NCBI GenBank assembly: GCA_013298945.1
Contig: JAAFJR010000001.1
Coordinates: 558,001-622,000 of the forward strand
Direction of reading: 5' to 3'
From: Polaromonas sp.
Lineage (GTDB): Bacteria > Pseudomonadota > Gammaproteobacteria > Burkholderiales > Burkholderiaceae_C
Length of the DNA stretch: 64,000 nucleotides
The notes under the pieces are model-generated. The model worked only from the letters and a program-made list of their open reading frames with translations. It was not told where the DNA came from and made no database searches. Numbering within the stretch: position 1 is the stretch's first letter; every line of letters starts with the position of its first letter. Of the stretch, positions 9,246 through 17,049 are shown piece by piece. The position numbers and the translations under genes were made by a program.

Positions 9246-10019
9246 ATGTTCTCCAAAATCCGCTCCGACATCCAATGCATTCTTGACCGCGACCCTGCTG
9301 CTCGTACGCGCTGGGACGTGATTACCAGCTACCCTGGCTTTCACGCCGTGGTATTGCACCGCTTTGCGCATGGGTGCTGGAACTTGGGGTTGAAGTGGCT
9401 GGGGCGGTTTGTGTCAAATTTGTCGCGGATGTTGACGGGGATTGAGATTCACCCTGCCGCCATCGTCGGGGAACGGGTGTTTTTTGACCATGCCATGGGC
9501 GTGGTGGTGGGTGAAACGGCTGAAATTGGCGATGGCTGCACGATTTACCAAGGCGTGACGCTGGGTGGCACCTCGTTGTACAAAGGCGCAAAACGCCACC
9601 CAACGCTGGGTAAAAACGTGGTGGTCAGCGCGGGGGCTAAGGTTTTGGGCGGGTTTTTGGTGGGTGATAACGCCAAAATCGGCAGCAACGCGGTGGTCAT
9701 CAAGCCCGTGCCAGCGGGCGCGACAGCGGTGGGCATTCCGGCGCGGATTATCCAAAGCAAAGAGGGTGTTAGCGCTGATGTGGCAACGCAAGACCCGAAA
9801 TTCAACGCCTATGGCATCACCAACGAAGACGACCCCGTGAGCCTTGCCCTGCGCGGCTTGGTAGACAGCGCCTCCACGCAAGACCGCCAAATTGCGCTGC
9901 TGTGGCAAGCTTTAGAGCAACTCGTTCGCACGGGCAAAGTGGGCGACTGTGTGCCGAGTGATGCCTCGCTCAAAGAATGCTTTGAGGCGGAGAAGATGAA
10001 AGAATTGATTGGGAAATAG
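9246..10019 (+). CDS. cysE: Serine O-acetyltransferase CysE
   Basis: Makes O-acetylserine from serine and acetyl-CoA, the first committed step to cysteine. The 257-residue protein has an N-terminal helical part (DRDPAARTRWDVITSYPGFHAVVLHR) followed by a left-handed beta-helix of hexapeptide repeats, including the catalytic region FFDHAMGVVVGETAEIGDGC with its His-Asp pair and the YQGVTLGGTS loop. The C-terminal tail after IIQSKEGV is longer than in enteric CysE and is not conserved. Cytoplasmic. It stands alone, 100 bases after the reductase-like gene; a small membrane-protein frame begins 3 bases after its stop. Confidence 0.96.
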   Translation: MFSKIRSDIQCILDRDPAARTRWDVITSYPGFHAVVLHRFAHGCWNLGLKWLGRFVSNLSRMLTGIEIHPAAIVGERVFFDHAMGVVVGETAEIGDGCTIYQGVTLGGTSLYKGAKRHPTLGKNVVVSAGAKVLGGFLVGDNAKIGSNAVVIKPVPAGATAVGIPARIIQSKEGVSADVATQDPKFNAYGITNEDDPVSLALRGLVDSASTQDRQIALLWQALEQLVRTGKVGDCVPSDASLKECFEAEKMKELIGK

Positions 10020-10022
10020 GGT

Positions 10023-10217
10023 TTGAAAAGTAAGCTTTTTCAACTAACAGATGGGATAGCTAGTCTTCTGCAGTTGGCAATTACAGTAGGATTTGTTTCG
10101 TTCGCAGGTGTAATGGCAGTAGTTGGCCAGTTTGTACTGACTGGCATTTTTTTATTGATCGCTTTCGGTGTCTTTCTGCGATTTAAACGCCAAAACAAGA
10201 ATAAATCGAAAATTTAA
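10023..10217 (+). CDS. Possible small membrane protein (64 aa)
   Basis: A 64-residue frame starting with TTG three bases after the cysE stop. It has two predicted membrane helices (about residues 10-30 and 34-52, the second GQFVLTGIFLLIAFGVFLRF) and a basic tail RFKRQNKNKSKI consistent with positive-inside topology. No family recognised. The unusual start, absence of a clear Shine-Dalgarno and very tight spacing make it possible that translation depends on coupling to cysE. It may also be non-coding; the hydrophobic pattern and basic tail are the only arguments for it. Confidence 0.4.
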   Translation: MKSKLFQLTDGIASLLQLAITVGFVSFAGVMAVVGQFVLTGIFLLIAFGVFLRFKRQNKNKSKI

Positions 10218-10218
10218 G

Positions 10219-10830
10219 TTATCGAACCCGAATTGCAGTTTTAGGTCTAAACGCCTTACAAACCGCGTCATTCGTCTCTAAATACGGGCCACCAATCAAA
10301 TCAACGCAGTAGGGCACTGCAGCAAAAATCCCCGCCACGGCTTGCGAACCATCAGCGTTTTTCAAGCCTTCCAAGGTCTCGGCAATTGCTTTGGGCTGCC
10401 CGGGTAGGTTGATAATCAAGCTGTTGCCGCGAATAACTGCCACTTGTCGTGACAAAATCGCCGTGGGCACGAATTTCAGGCTGATTTGCCGCATTTGCTC
10501 GCCAAAACCCGGCATCTCCTTGTCTGCCACAGCAAGCGTCGCCTCAGGCGTTACATCCCTCAGCGCAGGGCCAGTGCCGCCGGTGGTCAAAACGAGTGAG
10601 CAGCCCGCATCGACAAGTTCCACCAAAGTCGCGCTGATTTTTGCGGTTTCGTCCGGAATCAACCGTGGCTCAAATGTGATTGGGTTTTGCAGTGCGTTTG
10701 TGAGCCAGCTTTGCAGTGCAGGTAAGCCTTTGTCCTCATACACGCCTGTAGAAGCGCGGTCGCTGATGGAGACGATGCCGATTTTGACTGGGTCGTGAGG
10801 ATTATTGGCAGAAGTGGTATTTGCTATCAT
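10219..10830 (-). CDS. mog: Molybdopterin adenylyltransferase Mog/MoaB family
   Basis: Adenylylates molybdopterin before molybdenum insertion in molybdenum-cofactor synthesis. The 203-residue protein shows IGIVSISDRAS, the nucleotide-binding TTGGTGPALRDVTPEAT and NLPGQPKA motifs of the MogA/MoaB fold, with the RDVTPEAT loop holding the conserved acidic residue. No signal peptide. It is convergent with the small frame after cysE. An intergenic AIK element lies directly upstream, between it and darP on the same strand, so the element would be in any shared transcript. Mog is favoured over MoaB because the sequence matches the RRDVTPEAT type. Confidence 0.88.
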   Translation of the reverse strand: MIANTTSANNPHDPVKIGIVSISDRASTGVYEDKGLPALQSWLTNALQNPITFEPRLIPDETAKISATLVELVDAGCSLVLTTGGTGPALRDVTPEATLAVADKEMPGFGEQMRQISLKFVPTAILSRQVAVIRGNSLIINLPGQPKAIAETLEGLKNADGSQAVAGIFAAVPYCVDLIGGPYLETNDAVCKAFRPKTAIRVR

Positions 10831-10851
10831 TTTAGGATCGATTTTTAAGGG

Positions 10852-10907
10852 TTAAATCGGCATATAGCCGGCGTATTTGTTGCCTGAGTAGCTATTAAAT
10901 AAATAGC
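10852..10907 (-). repeat. AIK element copy between darP and mog
   Basis: Intergenic copy. On the minus strand: GCTATTTATTTAATAGC palindrome, then CAGGCAACAAATACGCCGGC and TAT. It lies between two genes transcribed leftward, starting about 10 bases after the darP stop. It shows the full element outside a protein frame and helps define its ends. Confidence 0.85.
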
Positions 10908-10916
10908 AAAAAAAGC

Positions 10917-11564
10917 CTAATATTGACCTGTCGCAGGAGCATCATCCGCTCTATCTTCATGCTCTAAACCCTCCCTAACCAGCAAGAAAATCTCCCGATA
11001 TGCCCGCCCTTGCCTGTGCGCCGTGCCTGCTGGGGCTTTGACCATGGCTTCTTGGTCTTTGCGGGCTTGGCGGATGAGGGCGCGGAGTTGTTGGGTATCC
11101 GTTTGCGGTTTGATGCTTATCCAGCGCTGGAAGGCGTCGTCGTTGGCGATCAGGTCGTCACGCCACTTCTCGGCCACGTGCAGAGCCATTTTCTCGGCGG
11201 CTGAGCCTGTGGTTTTGTTCAAAATCGCAGTTTTAGCGCGTTCGACTTCTTCGGGCTCTAACTTACGCATCAGTTTGCCGATGAACTGCATGTGGCGACG
11301 GCGGCCTTCAAAGTTGGTGATGCGGTGCACCTCGGTCAGCGCGTCCAGCAGTTTGTCGTTCAGGCCGATATTAGCGAGCTGGTCTGCATTCAGCGTCGTG
11401 AGGTTTTCGCCTAATTCTTGCAGGGCATCGCTTTCCTTTTTGTCGTCGGTGCGGCTGGTTTCGTGCCGGCCTTTCATTTCGCGTTTGAGTTCTAGGTCAA
11501 TAGCGCTGTCTTCCGCGACAAAGTGCCCGTTAACGTAATAACCTTTTTTGAATTTGCCTGCCAT
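10917..11564 (-). CDS. darP: Ribosome-associated protein DarP (YjgA, DUF615)
   Basis: Member of the DUF615/YjgA family, which binds late large-subunit ribosome precursors. Seen: GRRRHMQFIGKLMR, the family core, followed by a charged helical C-terminus (QLRALIRQARKDQ...GRAYREIFLLVREG). The start is placed at the ATG at 11564 (MAGKFKKGYYVNG); the longer frame would begin at a TTG with 15 non-conserved residues. 215 residues, a little longer than the E. coli protein because of extra N- and C-terminal tails. It is divergent from pmbA, the same arrangement as yjgA-pmbA in enterics, which supports both calls. Confidence 0.92.
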   Translation of the reverse strand: MAGKFKKGYYVNGHFVAEDSAIDLELKREMKGRHETSRTDDKKESDALQELGENLTTLNADQLANIGLNDKLLDALTEVHRITNFEGRRRHMQFIGKLMRKLEPEEVERAKTAILNKTTGSAAEKMALHVAEKWRDDLIANDDAFQRWISIKPQTDTQQLRALIRQARKDQEAMVKAPAGTAHRQGRAYREIFLLVREGLEHEDRADDAPATGQY

Positions 11565-11628
11565 GATTGCGTTTTTCTCTAGTGTCTGAAGCTTAAGTAG
11601 CCTAAGCAAGTATCATAAGCGCTTGAAC

Positions 11629-13053
11629 ATGAATAAACCAATGAAAAACACCTCTTTGAAGTCCTCACCAAGCTCTAAACCAGATTCAAAATCCTCCGGT
11701 TTTGCCTATTCCCGCCCATTTTTTGAAGATTTGGTTGACAGCGCCATTGCCCACGCCAAGAAAATTGGCGCGACAGATGCGGGTGCTGATGCTTCTGAGG
11801 GCTGCGGTTTGAGCGTGTCTGTGCGCAAGGGTGAGCTGGAAAATGTGGAGCGCAACCGCGACAAATCGCTGGGTGTGACGGTGTACGTTGGGCAGCGTCG
11901 CGGCAACGCTAGCACGTCTGATTTTTCTAAAGCCGCCGTTGAACGTACCGTGCAAGCCGCGTTTGACATTGCCCGCTTCACGGCAGAAGACCCGTTTGCA
12001 GCGCTGCCAGATGAGGCAGATATCGCCACCGAAGCCGAAATCGCCGCCATTAATTTAGACCTGTTTCACCCTTGGGCGGTAACCAGCGAGCAAGCTGCTG
12101 CGCTGGCGCTGGAGTGCGAAGCTGCGGCTTTGAACACCAGCAAAAGATTCATCACCAACAGCGAAGGCGCGGGCGTGTCAGCCCAGCAAAGCCACTTTTT
12201 CAGCGCCCACACGCATGGGTTCAGAGGCGGCTATGCCAGCTCGCGCCAATCGATGTCGGTATCGCCCATCGCTGGCCGTGGCGACGACATGCAGCGGGAT
12301 GGTTGGTACAGCACGGCTCGCAATGTTGCCGATTTAGCGTCAGCCGAGGCGATTGGTCGCTATGCCGCGCAACGCGCTTTGAGCCGTCTCAAATCCCGCA
12401 AAATCCCAACGACGGAATGCCCAGTGTTGTTTGAATCGCCCGTAGCAGGTGGTTTGCTGGGCGGCTTGGTCAATGCCATCAGCGGCGGTGCTTTGTATCG
12501 CAAAAGCTCGTTTTTGTTAGATTCCTTGGGTAAACAGGTGTTGCCCAAGCACATCAACGTGATGGAAGACCCGTTTGTGCTGCGCGGCAATGGCAGCTCG
12601 CCTTTTGATGATGAAGGCGTACGCGTCAAAGCGCGTCAAGTCATCAAATCTGGCGTTGTGGAAGGCTACTTTTTAGGCAGCTACAGTGCCCGTAAATTGG
12701 GTATGAAAACGACAGGTAACGCGGGTGGATCGCATAATTTGACGATGACATCGACCCGCACCCAAGCGGGTGACGATCTGGACGAAATGCTACGCAAACT
12801 CGGCACGGGTTTGTTTGTCACCGAGATGATGGGCTCTGGCGTGAACGGCGTAACGGGCGACTATTCACGCGGCGCGAGCGGCTTTTGGGTGGAGAAGGGC
12901 GTGATTGCTTTTCCAGTGCAAGAAATCACCATCGCGGGTAACTTTAAAACTATGCTTAAAGGCATTGAGGCCATTGGGTCGGATACCTATGTGTCTGGCG
13001 CTAAAACCATGGGTTCGGTACTGCTGAACCGCATGAAGGTTGCAGGCAGTTAG
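11629..13053 (+). CDS. pmbA: Metalloprotease-related protein PmbA/TldE
   Basis: The TldE half of the TldD/TldE heterodimeric peptidase (maturation of microcin-type peptides, degradation of CcdA antitoxin). TldE lacks the zinc site and serves as the partner subunit. Seen: N-terminal GLSVSVRKGELENVERNRD, the central FESPVAGGLLGGLVNAISG, GNAGGSHNLTM and the C-terminal MGSGVNGVTGDYSRGASGFW block. 474 residues from the ATG at 11629 (a TTG two codons earlier is also possible), with a low-complexity Ser/Lys N-terminal extension. The catalytic partner tldD is not in the window. Divergent from darP. Confidence 0.93.
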   Translation: MNKPMKNTSLKSSPSSKPDSKSSGFAYSRPFFEDLVDSAIAHAKKIGATDAGADASEGCGLSVSVRKGELENVERNRDKSLGVTVYVGQRRGNASTSDFSKAAVERTVQAAFDIARFTAEDPFAALPDEADIATEAEIAAINLDLFHPWAVTSEQAAALALECEAAALNTSKRFITNSEGAGVSAQQSHFFSAHTHGFRGGYASSRQSMSVSPIAGRGDDMQRDGWYSTARNVADLASAEAIGRYAAQRALSRLKSRKIPTTECPVLFESPVAGGLLGGLVNAISGGALYRKSSFLLDSLGKQVLPKHINVMEDPFVLRGNGSSPFDDEGVRVKARQVIKSGVVEGYFLGSYSARKLGMKTTGNAGGSHNLTMTSTRTQAGDDLDEMLRKLGTGLFVTEMMGSGVNGVTGDYSRGASGFWVEKGVIAFPVQEITIAGNFKTMLKGIEAIGSDTYVSGAKTMGSVLLNRMKVAGS

Positions 13054-13086
13054 GTTGGTAGTTAAGTGGGCAGCTAATTAAAAATA

Positions 13087-13650
13087 ATGATGAAAGATGA
13101 CAACATGTTGAAGCGAATTTTTTCTGCAGTACTTTGCTGCGCTGCTGTGACGGCCACAACTTCGGCTCAAGCACAGACCCCAACACAAGAGCTGAAGATG
13201 AGCACCACCTTGTCTGAAGCAGGGCAGTGGACACTCATGGCCGCACCGTTAACGCTGCATTTTTCGGATATCAACCGTGATGCTGACTCTACCGACGAAA
13301 AGCACAAATACGTGTGGTTGGTTGGTGCTGAAAAAATGGTGACAGACAAGTATTTTGCCGGCGCAGCGTTTTTTAGTAACTCGTTTGGGCAGCCGACACA
13401 GTATGTTTATGTGGGCGCAAAGTTTCGTCCTTGGGATGAGCGGCCCAAGTTTTTTGCCAAAATCTCAGCAGGTGTCATTCATGGCTACAAGCCGCCGTAT
13501 GACAAGAAAATCCCTATCAACACCTCCAGCGGTTGGGGCTTGGGTGTGATTCCTTCGATAGGTTGGGACTTCAATGACCAATTTGCAGCCCAGCTAAATG
13601 TGCTAGGAGCCGCTGGCTTGATGTTGCAGATGAATGCAACGGTGAAGTAA
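13087..13650 (+). CDS. Exported protein, probable outer-membrane beta-barrel
   Basis: A 187-residue protein with a clear signal peptide: MLKRIFSAVLCCAAVTATTSAQA before QTPTQ. The real start may be the ATG at 13105, which begins exactly this segment. The mature part is rich in alternating aromatic/polar strands (KYVWLVGAEKMVTDKYFAGAAFF, QYVYVGAKFRPW, FFAKISAGVIHGYK) and ends in a hydrophobic strand, as in small 8-strand outer-membrane barrels. Its NSFGQPTQYVYVG and HGYKPPYDKKIP blocks recur in a burkholderial family often labelled sn-glycerol-3-phosphate transporter, a label I would not trust. Possibly PagP-like in size. Follows pmbA by 33 bases. Confidence 0.6.
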   Translation: MMKDDNMLKRIFSAVLCCAAVTATTSAQAQTPTQELKMSTTLSEAGQWTLMAAPLTLHFSDINRDADSTDEKHKYVWLVGAEKMVTDKYFAGAAFFSNSFGQPTQYVYVGAKFRPWDERPKFFAKISAGVIHGYKPPYDKKIPINTSSGWGLGVIPSIGWDFNDQFAAQLNVLGAAGLMLQMNATVK

Positions 13651-13708
13651 CTAAGTTCGTTTGGTTTTTAACCAGCTAAATTTAACTAGCTGAGTTTAGT
13701 CTGCTAGG

Positions 13709-14155
13709 TTAGCCAGCTAGGGCCGATTTCACTGCGGCAGAGACTTGCCCCATCTCGGCCTTACCCGCTAATTGCGCCTTGGCTGCGCCCATCACTTTGC
13801 CCATATCGCCTGGACCTGCAGCGCCCAGCGTTGCAACGATGGCTTTGACGGCTGTCAACACTTCATCAGAGGTCATACGCACAGGCAAATAGCCTTGTAG
13901 CACAGTGATTTCCGCCGCTTCTTTATCCGCCATGTCTTTGCGGTCAGCTTTGGTGAAGGCGTCAATGCTGTCTTTGCGCTGCTTGATCATTTTGTCGATG
14001 ATGGCAATGACCATGGTGTCGTCTAAAACGACACGCTCATCCACTTCTTTTTGCTTGCAAGCAGAAAGCAACAGGCGAATCGTGCCCAAGCGTTCAGCCT
14101 CTTTGGCACGCATGGCGGTTTTCATGTCTTCGGTGATTTGGTCTTTGAGTAGCAT
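13709..14155 (-). CDS. yqeY: GatB/YqeY domain protein
   Basis: A 148-residue YqeY protein, homologous to the tail domain of GatB that contacts tRNA in amidotransferases. The usual start LKDQITEDMKTAMRAKEAERLGTIRLL and the repeated helical C-terminus (GPGDMGKVMGAAKAQLAGKAEMGQVSAAVKSAL) are present. Stand-alone YqeY is common directly downstream of rpsU in proteobacteria, as here on the same strand, though a strong rpsU terminator intervenes. Biochemical role not settled in the family. The 58 bases between it and the convergent barrel gene hold AGCTNA-rich imperfect short repeats but no clear terminator. Confidence 0.92.
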   Translation of the reverse strand: MLLKDQITEDMKTAMRAKEAERLGTIRLLLSACKQKEVDERVVLDDTMVIAIIDKMIKQRKDSIDAFTKADRKDMADKEAAEITVLQGYLPVRMTSDEVLTAVKAIVATLGAAGPGDMGKVMGAAKAQLAGKAEMGQVSAAVKSALAG

Positions 14156-14182
14156 TTTTTATCCTTTTAAAGGTCCATAAAT

Positions 14183-14216
14183 TAAAAAAGCCCGCAAGAG
14201 CGTGTCTAGCGGGCTT
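14183..14216 (-). terminator. Rho-independent terminator of rpsU
   Basis: On the minus strand GCCCGC (14214-14209) pairs with GCGGGC (14195-14190) around a 13-base loop, followed by six T. It lies 25 bases after the rpsU stop and before yqeY. Confidence 0.85.
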
Positions 14217-14240
14217 CGTTGTGCTTGAAAGCTATACTGT

Positions 14241-14453
14241 TTAGTACATCTTTTTAGGTAACTGCATTGAGCGAATACGCTTGTAGTTACGCTTAACAGC
14301 AGCAGATTTCTTACGCTTACGCTCAGTTGTTGGCTTCTCGTAAAACTCACGAGCGCGCAGGTCTGTCAATAAACCCAGCTTCTCAATCTGGCGCTTAAAG
14401 CGACGCAGTGCAACATCAAACGGCTCATTCTCTTTTAAACGAATAGTGGTCAT
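14241..14453 (-). CDS. rpsU: 30S ribosomal protein S21
   Basis: Small basic ribosomal protein, 70 residues, of the 30S platform. The start [21 protein letters not shown] and the basic end [17 protein letters not shown] are characteristic. The open frame extends 35 codons further upstream but that part is not conserved, so the ATG at 14453 is used. Followed by a strong hairpin terminator and then yqeY on the same strand. In relatives rpsU sits in similar small clusters. No unusual features. Confidence 0.97.
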   Translation of the reverse strand: MTTIRLKENEPFDVALRRFKRQIEKLGLLTDLRAREFYEKPTTERKRKKSAAVKRNYKRIRSMQLPKKMY

Positions 14454-14652
14454 GAAAAAATATTTTCCGAAAAATAATTGCGCTGGGAAGATCGTGGCCC
14501 TGCGCGGGGTATTTGTAGCTGCACAGAACAATGGCCCATGAGTGCAGCAGTAAAGCATAGGATTATACCCAAATTTTAAACAGCACTCAACGCAGAAGTC
14601 ATAACAAAGTGGAAACCCTTATTCAACTCTGAATTTGAAGTACATTTTGCGT

Positions 14653-15699
14653 ATGAATACTGCCAAAACAACCGCTAAAACGCTCACCAATTCTGAGATT
14701 GCATCTTATATTTTCGCAGCTATCACGCTGTTTGTGGTTGTTAAATTTGGCCTTTTGGTCGCTTTGTTTGCGGGTTTGCTGGTGTACTCCTTGGTGCATT
14801 TACTCGCCCCCGCCATTGAAAAGCGCTACAGCGGCAAAACATCGCGCACGATTGCTGTAGTTTTGCTGTCGGCGGTAATTATTCTAGCTATCAGCGCTGG
14901 GTTATGGGCTGCGGTGGTTTTTTTACGGAGTGATGCGAGCAACCTTCAGCATTTGTTGCAAAAGCTGGCAGACATGATAGAAGCTTCGCGTGGCCAACTA
15001 CCCCAGTGGGCGAGCACGTATTTGCCTGACGGCGTGGACGCTCTGCATCAGTGGATGACTGACTGGCTACGCGAGCACGCTGGTGAAGCCAAAGGACTAG
15101 GTCAACAAGCGGGGCACATTGTGGTGCAACTCATTTTGGGCATGATTATTGGTAGCATGGTGGCTTTGAATGACACCACCAACGACACGTCCGAGAGCGA
15201 TAAAAAACCTCATAATCGCCCCTTGGCCGTTGCTTTGACCGAGCGTGTGAGCAATATGGGCTTGATGTTTCGCAAAATCGTGTTTGCGCAGGTCTATATT
15301 TCGTCTATAAACACCGTATTTACCGCCATTTACCTATTGGTTGTCCTGCCGCTGCTAGGGGTGCATTTGCCACTGACCAAAAGCATGATTGCTATCACCT
15401 TCTTGGCAGGGTTGATACCTGTGGTTGGTAATATTGTGTCAAATACCGTCATCGTCATTGTGGCACTGTCTTACTCACTGCCCATCGCCATTGGCTCATT
15501 GGTTTTTATGGTGGTGATTCACAAACTGGAATACTTTTTGAACGCCCGCATCATCGGCAGCCAAATCAACGCAAAATCTTGGGAAATGCTGACGGCGATT
15601 TTGGTGATGGAAACGCTATTTGGCTTGCCAGGTGTGGTGGCGGCACCGGTATTTTATGCGTATATCAAGAAGGAATTAATTGATAGACAGCTGGTTTAA
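14653..15699 (+). CDS. AI-2E family transporter (PerM/YdiK-like permease)
   Basis: A 348-residue inner-membrane protein with about seven to eight hydrophobic helices: N-terminal pair (residues 12-50), one near residue 70, a long extracytoplasmic helical loop (DASNLQHLLQKLADMIEAS...), then a C-terminal cluster containing the conserved LPLLGVHLPL and FLAGLIPVVGNIVSNT motifs of the AI-2E/UPF0118 family. Family members export various small molecules or ions; substrate cannot be assigned. The start is placed at the ATG at 14653; a TTG six codons upstream is also in frame. It ends in a 4-base tail-to-tail overlap with the flavoprotein gene. Confidence 0.85.
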   Translation: MNTAKTTAKTLTNSEIASYIFAAITLFVVVKFGLLVALFAGLLVYSLVHLLAPAIEKRYSGKTSRTIAVVLLSAVIILAISAGLWAAVVFLRSDASNLQHLLQKLADMIEASRGQLPQWASTYLPDGVDALHQWMTDWLREHAGEAKGLGQQAGHIVVQLILGMIIGSMVALNDTTNDTSESDKKPHNRPLAVALTERVSNMGLMFRKIVFAQVYISSINTVFTAIYLLVVLPLLGVHLPLTKSMIAITFLAGLIPVVGNIVSNTVIVIVALSYSLPIAIGSLVFMVVIHKLEYFLNARIIGSQINAKSWEMLTAILVMETLFGLPGVVAAPVFYAYIKKELIDRQLV

Positions 15700-17021
15700 G
15701 TTGTTGCTGAGGCGAGTTTTGCCTTCAAACCTTGTGCACACGCAAACCCGCTCGCCCACGCCCACTGAAAGTTGTAACCCCCTAGCCAGCCGGTTACGTC
15801 TAGCACTTCGCCGATGAAGTACAGGCCGGGTTGTTTGGATTCCATGGTTTGGGAGGAGACGTCGCGGGTGTCTACGCCGCCGGCGGTGACTTCGGCTTTT
15901 TTGTAGCCTTCTGTGCCGGTCGGCGTCAGCTCCCAATTTGACAGCCGTTGCGCCAATTGCGCCAATGCTTTGTCGGGCACGTCACTCATGGGGCGCTGCA
16001 GCGCCTTGTCTGTACTTGTCCATGCGTCTGCCAAACGAGAAGGAACAAGGTTTGCCAGCTCGTTTGTCACGATCTTGTGGGAGCGTGCTTTTGCTTGCTG
16101 TAAAAGCGCTAAAACATCCGTATTTGGCGCTAAATTAAGTCTAATTGTGCTGTTCTCACGCCAAAAGCTTGAAATCTGCAAAACAGCAGGCCCACTCAAA
16201 CCTTTGTGGGTGAAGAGTAAATCTTCTGAAAATGCTGCTTTTTCATTCGGCTTGGATTTTTTACTGCCGGTTTCAATCACCACTGGCAATGCTAAACCCG
16301 ACAAATTGGCGTAGGGTAACCAAGCGTCGCCATCAAAAGTCAGGGGTACAAGGGCAGGGCGGGGCTCGACCATGCGTAGGTTGAACTGCTGGGCTAAGCG
16401 GTAGCCAAAATCTGTCGCACCAATCTTGGGAATGGACAAACCACCTGTTGCGACCACGATATTGGGGGCATGTATGATGCCTTTGTCGCTATTAATTTCA
16501 TAGCTGTTTAGGCAATTAATACGCTGGCTAGAGACATTTTTATCATCTAAATTAGTAGTTTCTTCATCATTTTGAGCTGAAACGTCTTTGATGCTCTGAA
16601 TTTTGCACGGCTGCCAGCGCTGCACGCCGCCTACCTCGCATTCTCTGAGCAGCATGTCGATCAAATCTTGCGCTGAATGGTCGCAAAACAGTTGGCCTTT
16701 GTGCTTTTCGTGGTGGGCAATGCCGTGTTTGTCCATCAGGGCGATGAAGTCACGTGGGGTGTAGCGACTCAAGGCGCTACGGCAAAAGTGGGGGTTGTCG
16801 CTGAGAAAGTTGGCGGGGCTGACGTCTTTGTTGGTGAAGTTAGCGCGACCACCGCCTGAAATGCGGATTTTCTCAGCGACTTTGTCGCTGTGGTCGATAA
16901 CCAAGACGTTCAAACCAGCCTGCCCAGCTACACCAGCGCAGAACAAACCAGCCGCACCCGCGCCTATGACGACGACGTCAAATTGGTGCGTAGAATTGAC
17001 TGTATTGGCTGAATCTGTCAT
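15696..17021 (-). CDS. HI0933-like NAD(P)/FAD-dependent oxidoreductase
   Basis: A 441-residue flavoprotein of the YhiN/HI0933 family. N-terminal dinucleotide-binding VVIGAGAAGLFCAGVAGQ, then ISGGGRANFTN, the VVATGGLSIPKIGATDFGYRLA block, and the C-terminal ITAGGVDTRD-like VTAGGVDTRDV plus LYFIGEVLDVTGWLGGYNFQWAW, all diagnostic. The physiological reaction is unknown. Just before VVATGGLSIP lies an extra, poorly conserved stretch (about residues 145-180) that includes NVSSQRINCLNSYEINSD. This part is encoded across an antisense AIK element copy in a third frame. Downstream of dadA on the same strand by 28 bases, so possibly co-transcribed. Confidence 0.88.
   Translation of the reverse strand: MTDSANTVNSTHQFDVVVIGAGAAGLFCAGVAGQAGLNVLVIDHSDKVAEKIRISGGGRANFTNKDVSPANFLSDNPHFCRSALSRYTPRDFIALMDKHGIAHHEKHKGQLFCDHSAQDLIDMLLRECEVGGVQRWQPCKIQSIKDVSAQNDEETTNLDDKNVSSQRINCLNSYEINSDKGIIHAPNIVVATGGLSIPKIGATDFGYRLAQQFNLRMVEPRPALVPLTFDGDAWLPYANLSGLALPVVIETGSKKSKPNEKAAFSEDLLFTHKGLSGPAVLQISSFWRENSTIRLNLAPNTDVLALLQQAKARSHKIVTNELANLVPSRLADAWTSTDKALQRPMSDVPDKALAQLAQRLSNWELTPTGTEGYKKAEVTAGGVDTRDVSSQTMESKQPGLYFIGEVLDVTGWLGGYNFQWAWASGFACAQGLKAKLASATT
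16488..16534 (+). repeat. AIK element copy inside the HI0933-like gene
   Basis: Plus strand: GCTATTAATTTCATAGC palindrome, then TTTAGGCAATTAATACG and CTGGCTAGAG. The host gene runs on the minus strand, so the element is antisense, and it is read in a frame different from all other coding copies (QRINCLNSYEINSD). It coincides with an expanded, non-conserved loop of the protein. Confidence 0.8.
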
Positions 17022-17049
17022 AAAAGTGCCTAAATGTCGTTAAATTTGG

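Noticed and set aside
13087-13650. Assignment as sn-glycerol-3-phosphate transporter
   Set aside because: Such a label is attached to similar burkholderial proteins, but at under 190 residues with a signal peptide and beta-strand pattern it cannot be a multi-helix transporter.
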